Shown one piece after another: positions 50,848 through 60,685 of a stretch of 64,000 nt of DNA. Both the position numbers and the translations under genes were made by a program. The notes beneath the pieces were generated by a model that saw only the letters and a list, made by a program, of their open reading frames with translations, did not search any database and was not told the origin of the DNA. Source of the DNA: Typha latifolia (lineage: Eukaryota > Streptophyta > Magnoliopsida > Poales > Typhaceae); NCBI GenBank assembly GCA_019914945.1, contig CM034113.1, positions 1,736,001 through 1,800,000 on the forward strand, in the 5' to 3' direction. How positions within the stretch are numbered: position 1 is the stretch's first letter; each line of letters starts with the position of its first letter.

Positions 50848-51948
50848 TATGACAATTCGATCACATGGGTTAAGTCGAGTTAACTGGAGTTAAGTTAGTT
50901 AGTTAGCTTTATCTTATTATTTTAAATTTTAAATAATAAATAATTCGGATAATTCACATGTGGATATGATTCGCTAAGACTACTGTTATAAATATGAGTG
51001 ATCATGAGTTGATTATTATCATTAAATAAATTTGAATTTAGCCAAATTATTATTTTTATATTTATCTTTTAATTTAGCTATTAGAACCCTAACTCACGAG
51101 GCTATCACCAAATAAATTTTTATAATTTTCTTAAGTTCAGATCGGTCGAGATCTGGATCATAACATTGGTATCAGAGCTGACGTTTCTTAGCCGATGGTT
51201 AGCATGAGACCGAAGAAGATGAACGAGGAAAGAGCAACCGTGGAAAACCATGAACTCATTTATGTTTTTATGGGTGTCTCTCTAGTGCCACCACCACCAC
51301 TGGTAGTTGTTGGCAAAGAGCCACCAACGCGGGCGAAGACATTGATAGAATTAGTGGACTCGTTGAGAGAATCATTGAAGGAGATCCAAACTACCATTAA
51401 GGACTCAATCCAGGCCTTGACAATGATTCTCCTAGCCTATCATGGCCAACTCGCATTGCCAGCATCATCGGCCATGACGGATCAAGCCCTCCCACGGCAA
51501 AAAAATCCAAGCCGTGACGGAGGGGACGAGCCAGCCTAATTTGCGGCCTCGATCACTCCTTCGGCCACAGTGGAGGTCCCTCCACCACCGCAGAGCCTCA
51601 CAGCCATCACTGCTAGTTCGGAATAACCACCGCTATTGTATTAGAATAGTTACCACTACAAGGGCTGAGGTCGTCTTCCCCACTCGCGGTGGAAGCTAGG
51701 GTCGAAACCCTAGCTTTCAATTGATGGCGATCTAACCTCCACTAGCTGTGGCCTCAACATCTGGTTCCTTCCATAGGACCTTAACACCCGAGCCAAGTCG
51801 AGGGCAGTAGCATGAGACGGCCGAAAGCTCGCCATTGACAATCTATACTATTGTAGCTAACTCGCGGCTGGTGGCCGTAGGTTCGGCGGCCACGACTAGA
51901 TTCACAATTATTTTTACGTTCAAATTAGTCTAGATCTTGTTCGTAACA
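50848..51948 (+). mobile_element. Deleted LTR retrotransposon with tRNA-iMet primer-binding site
   Basis: 5' LTR about 50848-51165 ends CATAACA; one base later TGGTATCAGAGC (51167-51178) is the classic primer-binding site for initiator tRNA-Met. A 114-codon gag-like frame follows (51195-51539), with a coiled-coil-like segment (LIELVDSLRESLKEIQ). No protease, integrase or RT follows. The 3' side keeps only about 45-50 bp of LTR-end-like sequence ending GTAACA, then TAGTG (51949-51953) repeats TAGTG before the 5' LTR (50843-50847). Non-autonomous relic. Confidence 0.7.
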
Positions 51949-51952
51949 TAGT

Positions 51953-52450
51953 GTTTGAATATTGTTGGTTATATTGATTGGTGAATATGGTGGTTATGTT
52001 AATATGATTTAGTTTTTTTTTTGGTTTGGTTGTTTTAATGGTATTTGTTTTGTTTGTTTTCTTTGGTTTAATGTCGTTTGGTTGCTTTAGTGAAAATTGA
52101 TTTAGTGTTGATTCATTGTTTTATGAAACCAGATATGGTGATTATGTTGATTGGTTTAGTAAAAATTATTTAAATTATTTTTGTATGGTTCTTTCAATGA
52201 AGTTAGTTCGGTTTGTTTCGTTTGGTCTATTGTTGTTTGAGTGGTTTAGTTAATTGAGAAGCAATAGTTTTAGAGATAATAAGAGTTTATCTTGTTCACA
52301 ATGCTGTCTTGTTGATATGGCTTTTAGTGGTTGAATGAGAATCGAACTTTTCTTTGGTTTGATCTGTTATATTGGTTTAGTGAAAATTATTTTAGGATTT
52401 TTGAGTTTGATTGTGTTAGTAGAATTTATTTACTTATGTTCTTGTGTCGA
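51953..52450 (+). repeat. G/T-rich, C-poor degenerate repeat
   Basis: Repeated words such as TGGTTTAGTGAAAATT and GGTTTGGTTGTTTTA occur several times with variation; C is scarce on this strand. No coding frame. It starts immediately after the LTR element's target duplication. Confidence 0.5.
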
Positions 52451-52795
52451 AATTTTATCGAATAGGAATAGTAAATGCTGAAATATTTAGTATTTTAATA
52501 TAAATGCAGAAACGTTTAGTATTTTACTAAACAAAACATTTTGGTTTAAAACTTGGTGCATTTGAAATGCAGGGTAGGTCTATAGAAATAGTGCTGTGTG
52601 GAAGAGTAAAAATCTAAACACTTTAGCATTTCATTTGAATATACTAAAAAATTTAGCGTTTTACCTCATCAATTCAAATGGTGAAATTTTAAGCATTTTA
52701 TATTAAAAACACTTCATGAATTTTTTCCAAATAAATCTTTGAACCTTTCAATGCTAAAATTCAAAGTGAAAGCACTCAAAAGATAAGTATTTTAT

Positions 52796-53250
52796 TATTA
52801 TGAACTAGATCCGGACGGAATAAAATTATGAAAATTTATATAATGGTAGACTTAGAAGTTAAGGTTCTATTGAATTTAGTTTTATATAAATTGGAGGTTG
52901 GGATAAAAAGATATAAAATAAAATAGTGGAGGAATGCCAGAACATGATAGATCAGTAATATCTAACGTTGCGTCGGTCATCGAAAGGCGGCGGACGGCCA
53001 AGAATAATGCTGGATAGTATAGTAGGGTGGCTCGTGATGGAGGATGATAGCTATGGTTTGGAGGTAGAATTAATATTCTAAGTTAGATATACTCGTAGAA
53101 AAATAAATGGCTATGATTAATTTAATTATATTCATAGATTGTCTTACTCTACTTCTAAGATAAACTAAAGGCCAAAATAATTGCTCAATGCTTAGATGAT
53201 TAAACAAAGCAGCCTAACTCTTCTATATATAGAGGTCGGGGACAATGAGT
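52796..53250 (-). mobile_element. LTR fragment, inverted relative of the 38.1-38.6 kb LTR
   Basis: In reverse, it ends TCCGTCCGGATCTAGTTCATAA and carries the same ACCCTA..., CCGCC..., CGATGTTAGATATT-like and CCACTATTTTATTT blocks in the same order as 38380-38520. A CTCTATATATAG sequence near its right side could be the LTR promoter. Boundaries approximate. Confidence 0.55.
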
Positions 53251-53272
53251 CGTATTAGGATTAGCTTTAAAG

Positions 53273-54222
53273 CATCTCCAACGGATGCCTAAAGGCTCCA
53301 AATATGCAGCCAAAAATGAAGCAAGAGCCTGGTGCACTCCAATGCACCGGGCTCCATATTTATTAAAATAATAATATAATATATATTTATATTAGCTATT
53401 TTAAATTACTTAATAGGTCCTCTTAGTGTTATTATTTTTTTAATAAAAAATATATGGTTAGAAAACTCTCATCGATATCTTTAAAATAAGATTAATATTC
53501 AATAGTTTCAGAAGTAATTTTAAATTACTAATTTTTTAATTAAACACATCAAAATTACATTACATAAAATAAACATCAAAATAAGCATTACATGTTATTA
53601 ACTAAAAATATCAAAATTATATTACATAAAATAAGCGGAAATTAACATTTCATAATAAAAATAATAGATGTTTAATAGTCTCCTAAGTCATCTTCATAAC
53701 TTTAGTAGGGAGGCAAAGGAATAAAGGAATATAAATTTTAATGTAATTTTTATTTGATGTATTTTATATTTAATTTATTTCATATCTGATGTATTTTAAT
53801 ATTTAATATTTACATTGGGAAATAATTTTGAGTAATTATATTTTAAGACACATAATTTATTAGACTCATTTTTATAAATAATAAAAAATTTAAAATTTAA
53901 ATTAACTCAAAAATAATTTAATATTAAATTTAAAGGTCTCGATGAAACCTTTCGAATGGTATTATTTTTTATTAAAAACTGATTAGTAAAACTAATTATA
54001 TACTCAGTTTAACTAACTAGATTATTTAATAAAAGATACAGATGAAATTAAAATTGTTGAATGCAATAATTATCGGGCAAATTTGATATTTTAAAAAGAT
54101 GAAAAGACAAATGGAGCTGGGCTCCATTTTTATGGTAGGGCTCCAAATTTGGAGCTAGCATTGGAGCTCGGTTGAAGCTCCACCGGGCTCTAAATTTAGA
54201 ATTTGGAGCCCGATTGGAGTTG
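53273..54222. mobile_element. hAT-like element, 950 bp, non-autonomous
   Basis: Flanked by identical CTTTAAAG at 53265-53272 and 54223-54230, an 8-bp duplication as made by hAT transposases. Ends are CATCTCCAACGG and, in reverse, CAACTCCAATCG. GGCTCCA/TGGAGCC words repeat near both ends (at least three left, more right), like subterminal transposase-binding repeats. The AT-rich middle has no coding frame. Confidence 0.75.
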
Positions 54223-55260
54223 CTTTAAAGGCTTACATGACTCGAATTATGATTTATCTTAGATGCTTGTATAACTTAATTGAACTTGCTTTAAAAGCTT
54301 ACTTGACTTAACTAGACTTGCCTTAAAATGCTTACTTGAATTAATTGGACTTGCCTTATGGGCTTATATGATTTAACTATACTTTTATAGAATTTTTACA
54401 AATCACACTCTATATTTTGCCTATTTTGTGATTTGTACTCTGTCTTTGGGGATTTTATAACGCGACCCCTCATTTTTTTTATAATGTTCATTTAACACCC
54501 TAACATTACTTTAGCTAACTGACATTAACCGTGTTATATAGTTTATGTGACTCTAGTTCAAAGATTATGAAAATACCCTTAAAAGTTCATGACCTAACCT
54601 AAATCTCCACAAAATACTTCTTCCCCAAACTAAATTCTAACCCCACAAAATCTAAATTCTCTTATCTATAACTAAACTCTACCTCACAAAATTATATCAA
54701 AACCCACAACCCACAAGAATCCCCCAAAATTCATACCATATACAAACCCTAGAAGCTTCCCTCAAACTTTTTTTTCCTCCATCTTTTCCCAAATTTTTTT
54801 CATCTCCCTCCCCATCATTGAGGTCGCAAGCAACAAAATTAGCTTGGTGTTTGGGGAGCTCTAAGATCTCCATAGCTTAGAGTTTGGAAGCTTTAAGATT
54901 GGCTTGACATTTATGTGATGTTCTCCATGGTTTGAGAAAAAGCAATAAGTATGGATGTTCAAGTTATGAATAAAATTAGAGATAAGTACAAAGGTAATTT
55001 GGAAATATTATAAATTACATAGTAGATTATAATAGAATATTCTTTTTTTGTATTATTCAGTTTGATTATGGTTATGTTAAGTTAACTCAGGATGTTAAAT
55101 GAACATTATAAGGAAAAGGAGGAGTCGCGTTATAAAATCCCTAAAGATGGGGTGCGAATCATAAAATAGGCAAAATGTAGGGTGTGATTTATAAAAATCT
55201 CTACTTTTATTAAGGGCTCACATGAGTTAACTAGACTTTTCGTAAGGGCTTACTTAAACA
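54223..55260. repeat. 33-bp minisatellite interrupted by a MITE
   Basis: Degenerate units of about 33 bp with the pattern GCCTTAAAA-GCTTACTTGA-TTAA-TAGACTT repeat about five times from 54223 to 54388 and continue at 55202-55260 after the Mutator-like element. The hAT-like element also landed at its left edge. Confidence 0.7.
54389..55201. mobile_element. Mutator-like MITE, 813 bp, copy 1
   Basis: Identical TACTTTTAT flanks at 54380-54388 and 55202-55210. Terminal inverted repeats run over 100 bp: left AGAATTTTTACAAATCACAC, right in reverse GAGATTTTTATAAATCACAC; both continue with a TTTTGCCTATTTTNTGATT block and GGGATTTTATAACGCGAC. The interior is AT-rich with a short ATGGAGA-like region and no transposase. 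An inverted copy is at 59176-60025. Confidence 0.88.
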
Positions 55261-55754
55261 TGAATTAATTTAAAAATAAATAGACTCGATCTATTGAGTC
55301 TAATATCCTCATGATGTGATTCGATCCGACCGAGTTTGTATTTTTATTAATTTATAATATAATGCAAACGGCAGCCAGAACATACCTCCTTTGACAATAA
55401 GTTTGGTTCATAGATTAAAAGCAGTAAAAGTTCTAGGAGTAAAACTCAACAAATTAAAGATAGAGAAGGTGCTTAGGTTAGAATTTTCTCTTTAAATGAA
55501 TTTAGCGAAGTCCACCCTTTGATGAATCTAAGCCCTCGTGGAAACCCAATCAAGCTAAATGGCCCAATCTCTATCCTGTCTCTTAGTCGCTGGTTCATCG
55601 AACTTGGACACTTCTTGAATCAAATTCAACGTACCTAGACGGAGAAAGCTGCGCATGTCCTCTTCCTTCGCTTAGCGATGGTATGCCCCATTTTTTCTTT
55701 ATAATTTCAACAACGAGAGACATCTCCATATCATCTCCCTTCACGTGATCCAAG

Positions 55755-56623
55755 ATGGCAACAAACGTGCCGACAAAGAAGTCTTCGGCCCCATTCGACG
55801 CCGCCGCCAAGGCCCGCCTCCGCGGCGACGGCCAAGGACATGCGGCTGGCTACGCCAGCAGCGGCAGCGAGCACGAGGCCGCCCTCTCCGGCCTCGTCCA
55901 CTCCTTCCTCGAGGATGACGGCGCCACCCCGCCCGTATCCGAATCCGACTGCGGGGAGGAGTGCGACGACTCCGATGGCGGCGACACCACCAGGGAGGCG
56001 GCGGAGGAGGTGAGGGAGCTTCTGGATCCTTGCTCCAAGGGCGACACGTTTCGGATCCGGCTCTACGGAGACGTGGTCGTTGCGGTGGAAGCAATGGTGG
56101 CGCTCCGGCCGAGCCGGTCGGGGTTCCGAAGAGCGGTGGTGGCGAGGCTTCGAGAGGAAGGTTATAACGCGGGAGTTTGCAAGGCGAGGTGGGAGATGTC
56201 GAAAGGAATGGCGGAAGGAAACTACGAGTACATCGACGTCGAGGTTGAGGAAAAGAGATACATCGTGGACGTCGGCTTCGCCTCGGAGTTCGAGGTGGCG
56301 AGGTCGACAGAGGGCTACCGGGGACTGGCAGCGGCGATGCCGGCTGTACTGGTGGCACGGCCAGAGGAGGTGCGGCGGGCGGTGCGGATCGCGGCGGACG
56401 AGGCGCGTCGGTCGCTGAGGCGGCAGGGCTGAGCGTGCCACCGTGGCGGAAGCGACGGTTCATGATTGCCAAGTGGCTCGGGCCGTATCGCCGGACGGTC
56501 AACCCGGTGCCGGCTTCCGCCGGAGCGAAGGTGGCCGGTAGCGGAGGTGGAGAGGTGAAGTGCCGAGCTGTTGGTTTTGTTCAATGCCAGAGAGACGAGA
56601 GAGTTGGTTGCAGTCTATTGTAA
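55755..56623 (+). pseudogene. DUF506 (PD-(D/E)XK-like) gene with a one-base frameshift
   Basis: DUF506 proteins are plant-specific with a nuclease-like fold; their role is not settled. The first frame (55755-56432, 225 residues) has the conserved order FDAAAKARL, LSGLVHSFLED, GYNAGVCKARWE, YEYIDVEV, YIVDVGFASEFEVARST and AADEARRSL. It stops at TGA 56430-56432 right where the family's last block, PPWRK..-MIAKWL-RT, is expected. That block is present in the +2 frame at 56429 onward (LSVPPWRKRRFMIAKWL, YRRT) to a stop at 56621-56623. A single missing base near 56427-56430 explains it. It is either a real loss of the C-terminal block or a sequencing error. High GC; no intron seen. Confidence 0.85.
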
Positions 56624-56819
56624 CGTATGTTGAAAACTCCATGATTTTGGTCTTTTGGGTTTAAAAGGATAATTTTCTTTTCACTCTTCTATTAGAGTTT
56701 CCTTACTTATTTCCCTCCGGTGATAGTCACAAGATAAATATATAACAATTTTACCCTCGTGTGCATGTGCAACAAGTGCAAGTTACATGCTAAGTTAAGA
56801 GAAAATTTTAGGTGGACGA

Positions 56820-57575
56820 AAATACCCCTCCTTACCTTCTTCCAGAGTTGCGGGGTTCTCTCGGGTGGGATGCCCTCTCCACCTCGTGCCGGAAGAAGTC
56901 CCCGTTCGGCGACCGGCTCCTCGTCCCCGCGGCGGACTGGTTCCACTCTGCCTCCTGCCTAGACCATGTCGCCTCTGCCGCCCCAACGACTGGCTCCTCT
57001 TCCGCCATCGCCAACGAAGAGGCAAGGCCTCCCCGTCTCCTATCGAAGGCTCGATCATCGGTGGCCCATGCTAGCCTACTGACGACGCATCGGTACTCGA
57101 CCTCAGACATCACTGCCAACGACGAGCGTCGGGATTTGCTTTCCTCCAACGCGATCTACGACCTCCAATCTGTCTCTGGAAGATGATCTCCTTTGGCTAT
57201 GGCTGCCTCGGTGTCGAGAAGCTCTGCATCGCTGGCGATAGACCTTTGCTTCCGCTGCATGGGTGTCTATGCATAGTGCCTCAAGTTGTACGCCCTCGAG
57301 TCCAAAATCCACTGCTGGATCTGTGCTGCACGCGTCGCCGTCCGCGCTTCTCCAGCGAGTGCCGCCTTTCCGATGAGGTCTTCGGCGACGGTCACGACGC
57401 ATCCTCTTTGCCGAGATCATCAACGAGGCCCACAACACCGAGCTCGACGAGGCCTGTAGCATCGAGCTTGACGAGCCCCACAGCACCTTGAGACCATCGA
57501 CCTCCGGGCTTTCACCGACCTCATCCGCCGCCAAGCAATGGCCGGCCGCCCCGTGCGTCACTCCTCCTCCCTAGA
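56820..57575. other. GC-rich chimeric block, probable transduplicated gene pieces
   Basis: About 750 bp, far more GC-rich than its flanks, with long open frames on both strands that match no single family. One recognisable piece is on the minus strand at 57045-57110. Short similar edges (ATAATTTTCTTTT near 56670 and in reverse near 57775) hint at terminal repeats, but I could not establish a target duplication. A Pack-type (gene-capturing) transposon is the likeliest reading; not proven. Confidence 0.45.
57045..57110 (-). pseudogene. Fragment of a glycine-rich RNA-binding protein (RRM N-terminus)
   Basis: Reads MSEVEYRCVVSRLAWATDDR then AF, a 22-residue match to the start of plant GR-RBPs, whose RNP2 motif is CFVGGLAW; here it is CVVSRLAW. 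The match stops abruptly. It sits inside the GC-rich chimeric block, so it is a captured exon fragment rather than a gene. Confidence 0.7.
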
Positions 57576-59000
57576 AGGAAGGAATTTTGTTTAGAAATGG
57601 GATTAGGGCAAAGGGAATGAAAGAATTAAAAAATAATAAAATATTAATATTAGTTAAGCCACTTAATTATGAGTAATTTAGTCAATTCATCAATTCTATC
57701 AACGACGTCACAGGGTGAATAGTTCAGAGGGTCACAGTGGAAATGGGTGATAATTTAGGAAATAAAAAGAAAATTATTAAAAAATTATAAAATTCAGCAT
57801 TTACTATAGTTTTATGTGAATAGTAAATTGCTACAGTACCTATAATAGAACCCACGAAAAATTCAAATTTCGTAATAAGAAACTTAAGTGATATCTGGAC
57901 AGCATACACATGTCAAAAAATGGAATTTCTAAAACCTAATTAGATTTGGAGCTTTTTTTGGTAGGTTCTCCTAGTTTGAAGTAAAATATTTCTCACCTTT
58001 ATTATGTAAATGATCCAGATTCGAAATTCTTTTGATGAGCTACGTAGTGGAAGTAGATTACTCCTCGTTAATCCTTAACTCAACATGTATCTATTGCTGA
58101 AGGTTGTAGACGTGTTCAGTGACCTTTAAGCACCTCTCCTATTTCAGTACATGGTAGTTGAACTCTATGCAAGCAGACTAAAGAATTCTTCTCACCTTTG
58201 TTTCCTTGAGAAAAGTAGAACTTTAAAAAAAAAAAAAAATATAATCTCTCTTGAGTTGTTCTAGCCTTTGATATCATTATATATAAATGTGAGAGAACAT
58301 CTCTAGTTAGTAGCAGGAGATTAACCAAATAGTTTCTGGGCTTTTCTTTACTTATCCTACTCGATTTTTTAGTTTTAAAAGTTTGATTCTTAATCGATTT
58401 TTATTTTGGTTTTTGACTTTGACTTTCCATATTTTTTAACCTAGTTAAACTAGGAACAATATCTCCCCTAAAATTCATATACCAATTCATCCCATGGACT
58501 CAAAAATAGTGTCTTGATACTCTAATCTAGTAATGAACTGAGTCAAAGAAAAGAACAACAAGACAAAAACAATCCAAGTAGAGGACTCTACACCATACCT
58601 AAACTATTTGTCTTTGTGATTGAAATCACTTTTTGATGGTTAAAACAACTACTCCAAAATTTTATATTTCTATGCTTCTTACAAATCAATGCAGTATAAT
58701 TAAAATTATTGACTTAAAATCAATCTTTCACTTTAACATATTCTTAATCAAATATTATATAATTTATACATAAAATATTAACACATTATATAAATAAAAT
58801 TCTGCTTGAAATATAATATACTCATTACATAGGTAGAAATAAAACTTACATGTAATTCTAGTGATATACCAAATTCAACAGATTCTAGCCAACCCATTTC
58901 TTGGAAAGAGAATCATTGTTGCCAAGACAAGCACCATCTAAATTACCAGCATTAATTGATAATGTTCTTCTCAATATAGAAAGGGAACCATTAAATTCAA
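57576..59000. other. AT-rich intergenic DNA
   Basis: No gene recognised. Short frames here have no family signature. A poly-A run is at 58227-58239. Confidence 0.5.
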
Positions 59001-60275
59001 AGGAAATTTGTATATAACACCCTGCTGTATAACATAATTGTGGTTTACGTCCTATATTTTCACTATTTATAAATCGAGCCTTATGATTTAGTAAATATAT
59101 GCAGAAAATATCATAGATTAGATTTGAATTAACACTATGAGAATATTCCGTTAAGTAGAGATATCTTATTTTTAAGAGATTTTTATAAATCACACCCTAC
59201 ATTTTGCCTATTTTATGATTCACATTCTATCTTTGGGGATTTTATAACACGACTCCTCCTTTTCTTTATAATGTTTATTTAACACACTGAGTTAACTTAA
59301 CCTAATCATAATCAAACTGAATGATACCAGAAAGAGAATATTCTATTATAATACACTATATAATTTATAACATTCCTGAATTACTCTTATACTTATCTCT
59401 AATTTTATTCATAACTTGAATGTCTATACTTGTTGCTTTTTCTCAAACCATGGAGAACATCACCTAAATTTCAAGTCAATCTTAGAGTTTCCAAACTCCA
59501 AGCCATGGAGATCTTAGAGTTTCCCAAACGCCAAGCCGATTTTGTTGCTTGCGACCTCAAATATGGGGAGGGAGATGAAGAAAATTTAGGAAAAGATGGA
59601 GAAAAAAAGGATTTGAGCCGGAGAGATGAGAAAAATAGATAAAGTTGGGGAAGCATCTAAGGCTTGTAGGTGGTAGGGATTTTGGAAGATTTTTGTGGGT
59701 TGAGGGTTTTGATATAATTTTGTGAAAGAGGATTTAGATTTTGTGGGGTTAGGGTTTAGTTTGGGGAAGAAAGATTTTGTGGGGTTAGGGTTTAGTTTGG
59801 GGAAGAAAGATTTTGTGGGATTTAGATTAGGTCAAAAACTTTTAAGGGTATTTTAGTAATATTTGAACGAGAGTCATATAAACTATATAACATGGTTAAT
59901 GTCAGTTAACTAAAGTAACGTTAGGGTGTTAAATGAACATTATAGAAAAAAATGAGGGGTCGCGTTATAAAATCCCCAACGAATCACAAAATAGGTAAAA
60001 TTAGGGTGTGATTTACAAAAATTCTTATTTTAAAAATAAATAAAATACTATTATTTCTAAAATAACTAAAATCTCTTTAGTATGACTTGGTTGAAAATAT
60101 TTTCATAAATTTTTAGTATAATTAATTTAACTCAGAGATTTAGTTAAGTTTAAGTAACTGATCTAATGACAGAGTATTTTTTTTGTGTGCATATATTTAC
60201 TAAATCATATGGCTTGATTTATAGATAGTAAAAATATAAGACATATGCTATAGAAAAGAGTGCAGTAGACCATTA
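59001..60275. mobile_element. TIR element interrupted by a Mutator-like MITE (nested)
   Basis: Left part 59001-59175 matches the left half of the 26831-27211 element (GAAATTTGTATATAACACC, CTATTTATAAATCGAGCC, GCAGAAAATA). The right half resumes at 60026 with ACTTGGTTGAAA- and GATCTAATGACAGAG-like blocks to about 60275. The interruption is exactly the 59176-60025 element. The right terminus is degraded, so the end is approximate. Confidence 0.75.
59176..60025. mobile_element. Mutator-like MITE, 850 bp, copy 2 (inverted to copy 1)
   Basis: Left end GAGATTTTTATAAATCACAC and right end in reverse AGAATTTTTGTAAATCACAC, inverted relative to 54389-55201, with the same interior words in the opposite order. 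Flanks TATTTTTAA (59167-59175) and TATTTTAAA (60026-60034) match at 8 of 9. Contains a tandem pair of a GGGTTAGGGTTTAGTTTGGG-containing 36-bp unit at about 59734-59815. Confidence 0.85.
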
Positions 60276-60321
60276 GTTATCTAAAGTAAATAATATTCTT
60301 ACCTAAGGGTTCTCATTTTTT

Positions 60322-60676
60322 GGGAAGTTAATAAAAGACACTGCATTTTATTTTATTTTTTGTTATCGTTTATACCCTATCTTTATCTTTAGAGTTATCA
60401 TTCGGCTCCTGCATTTAAAGGTCTAACACCACAATGTTAGTTTTCTTAACCAAAAGTAACTACATATTATTAGTTATCTTAAACAGAGGTGAAAAATAAC
60501 ATCAGTTAGCAGTAATCAGACCCTCCCATGACTCTGGAGAAGAATTTAAGTTATTATTTTTTAGTTAATAAAATATTCTCGATTTTGTCAGCTAATGTCA
60601 TATTAAATTTACGTCAAAGTGTAAGATGTAAACGATAATAAAAGTAAAATACAATATATATTTTGATTAATTTTCC
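60322..60676. mobile_element. Mutator-like MITE, 355 bp, relative of 45361-45754
   Basis: Left GGGAAGTTAATAAAAGACACT; right in reverse GGAAAATTAATCAAAATA, with a shared TTATTTTTATTNTCGTTTA block inside. Flanks TCATTTTTT (60313-60321) and TAATTTTTT (60677-60685) agree at 8 of 9. More diverged than the 45-kb copy. Confidence 0.6.
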
Positions 60677-60685
60677 TAATTTTTT

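Noticed and set aside
55731..56502. Long minus-strand frames over DUF506
   Set aside because: Arg/Pro/Ser-rich antisense shadows of GC-rich coding DNA.
59734..59815. GGGTTAGGGTTTAG resembling telomere repeats
   Set aside because: Only two irregular units of a 36-bp duplication inside a MITE, not a TTTAGGG array.
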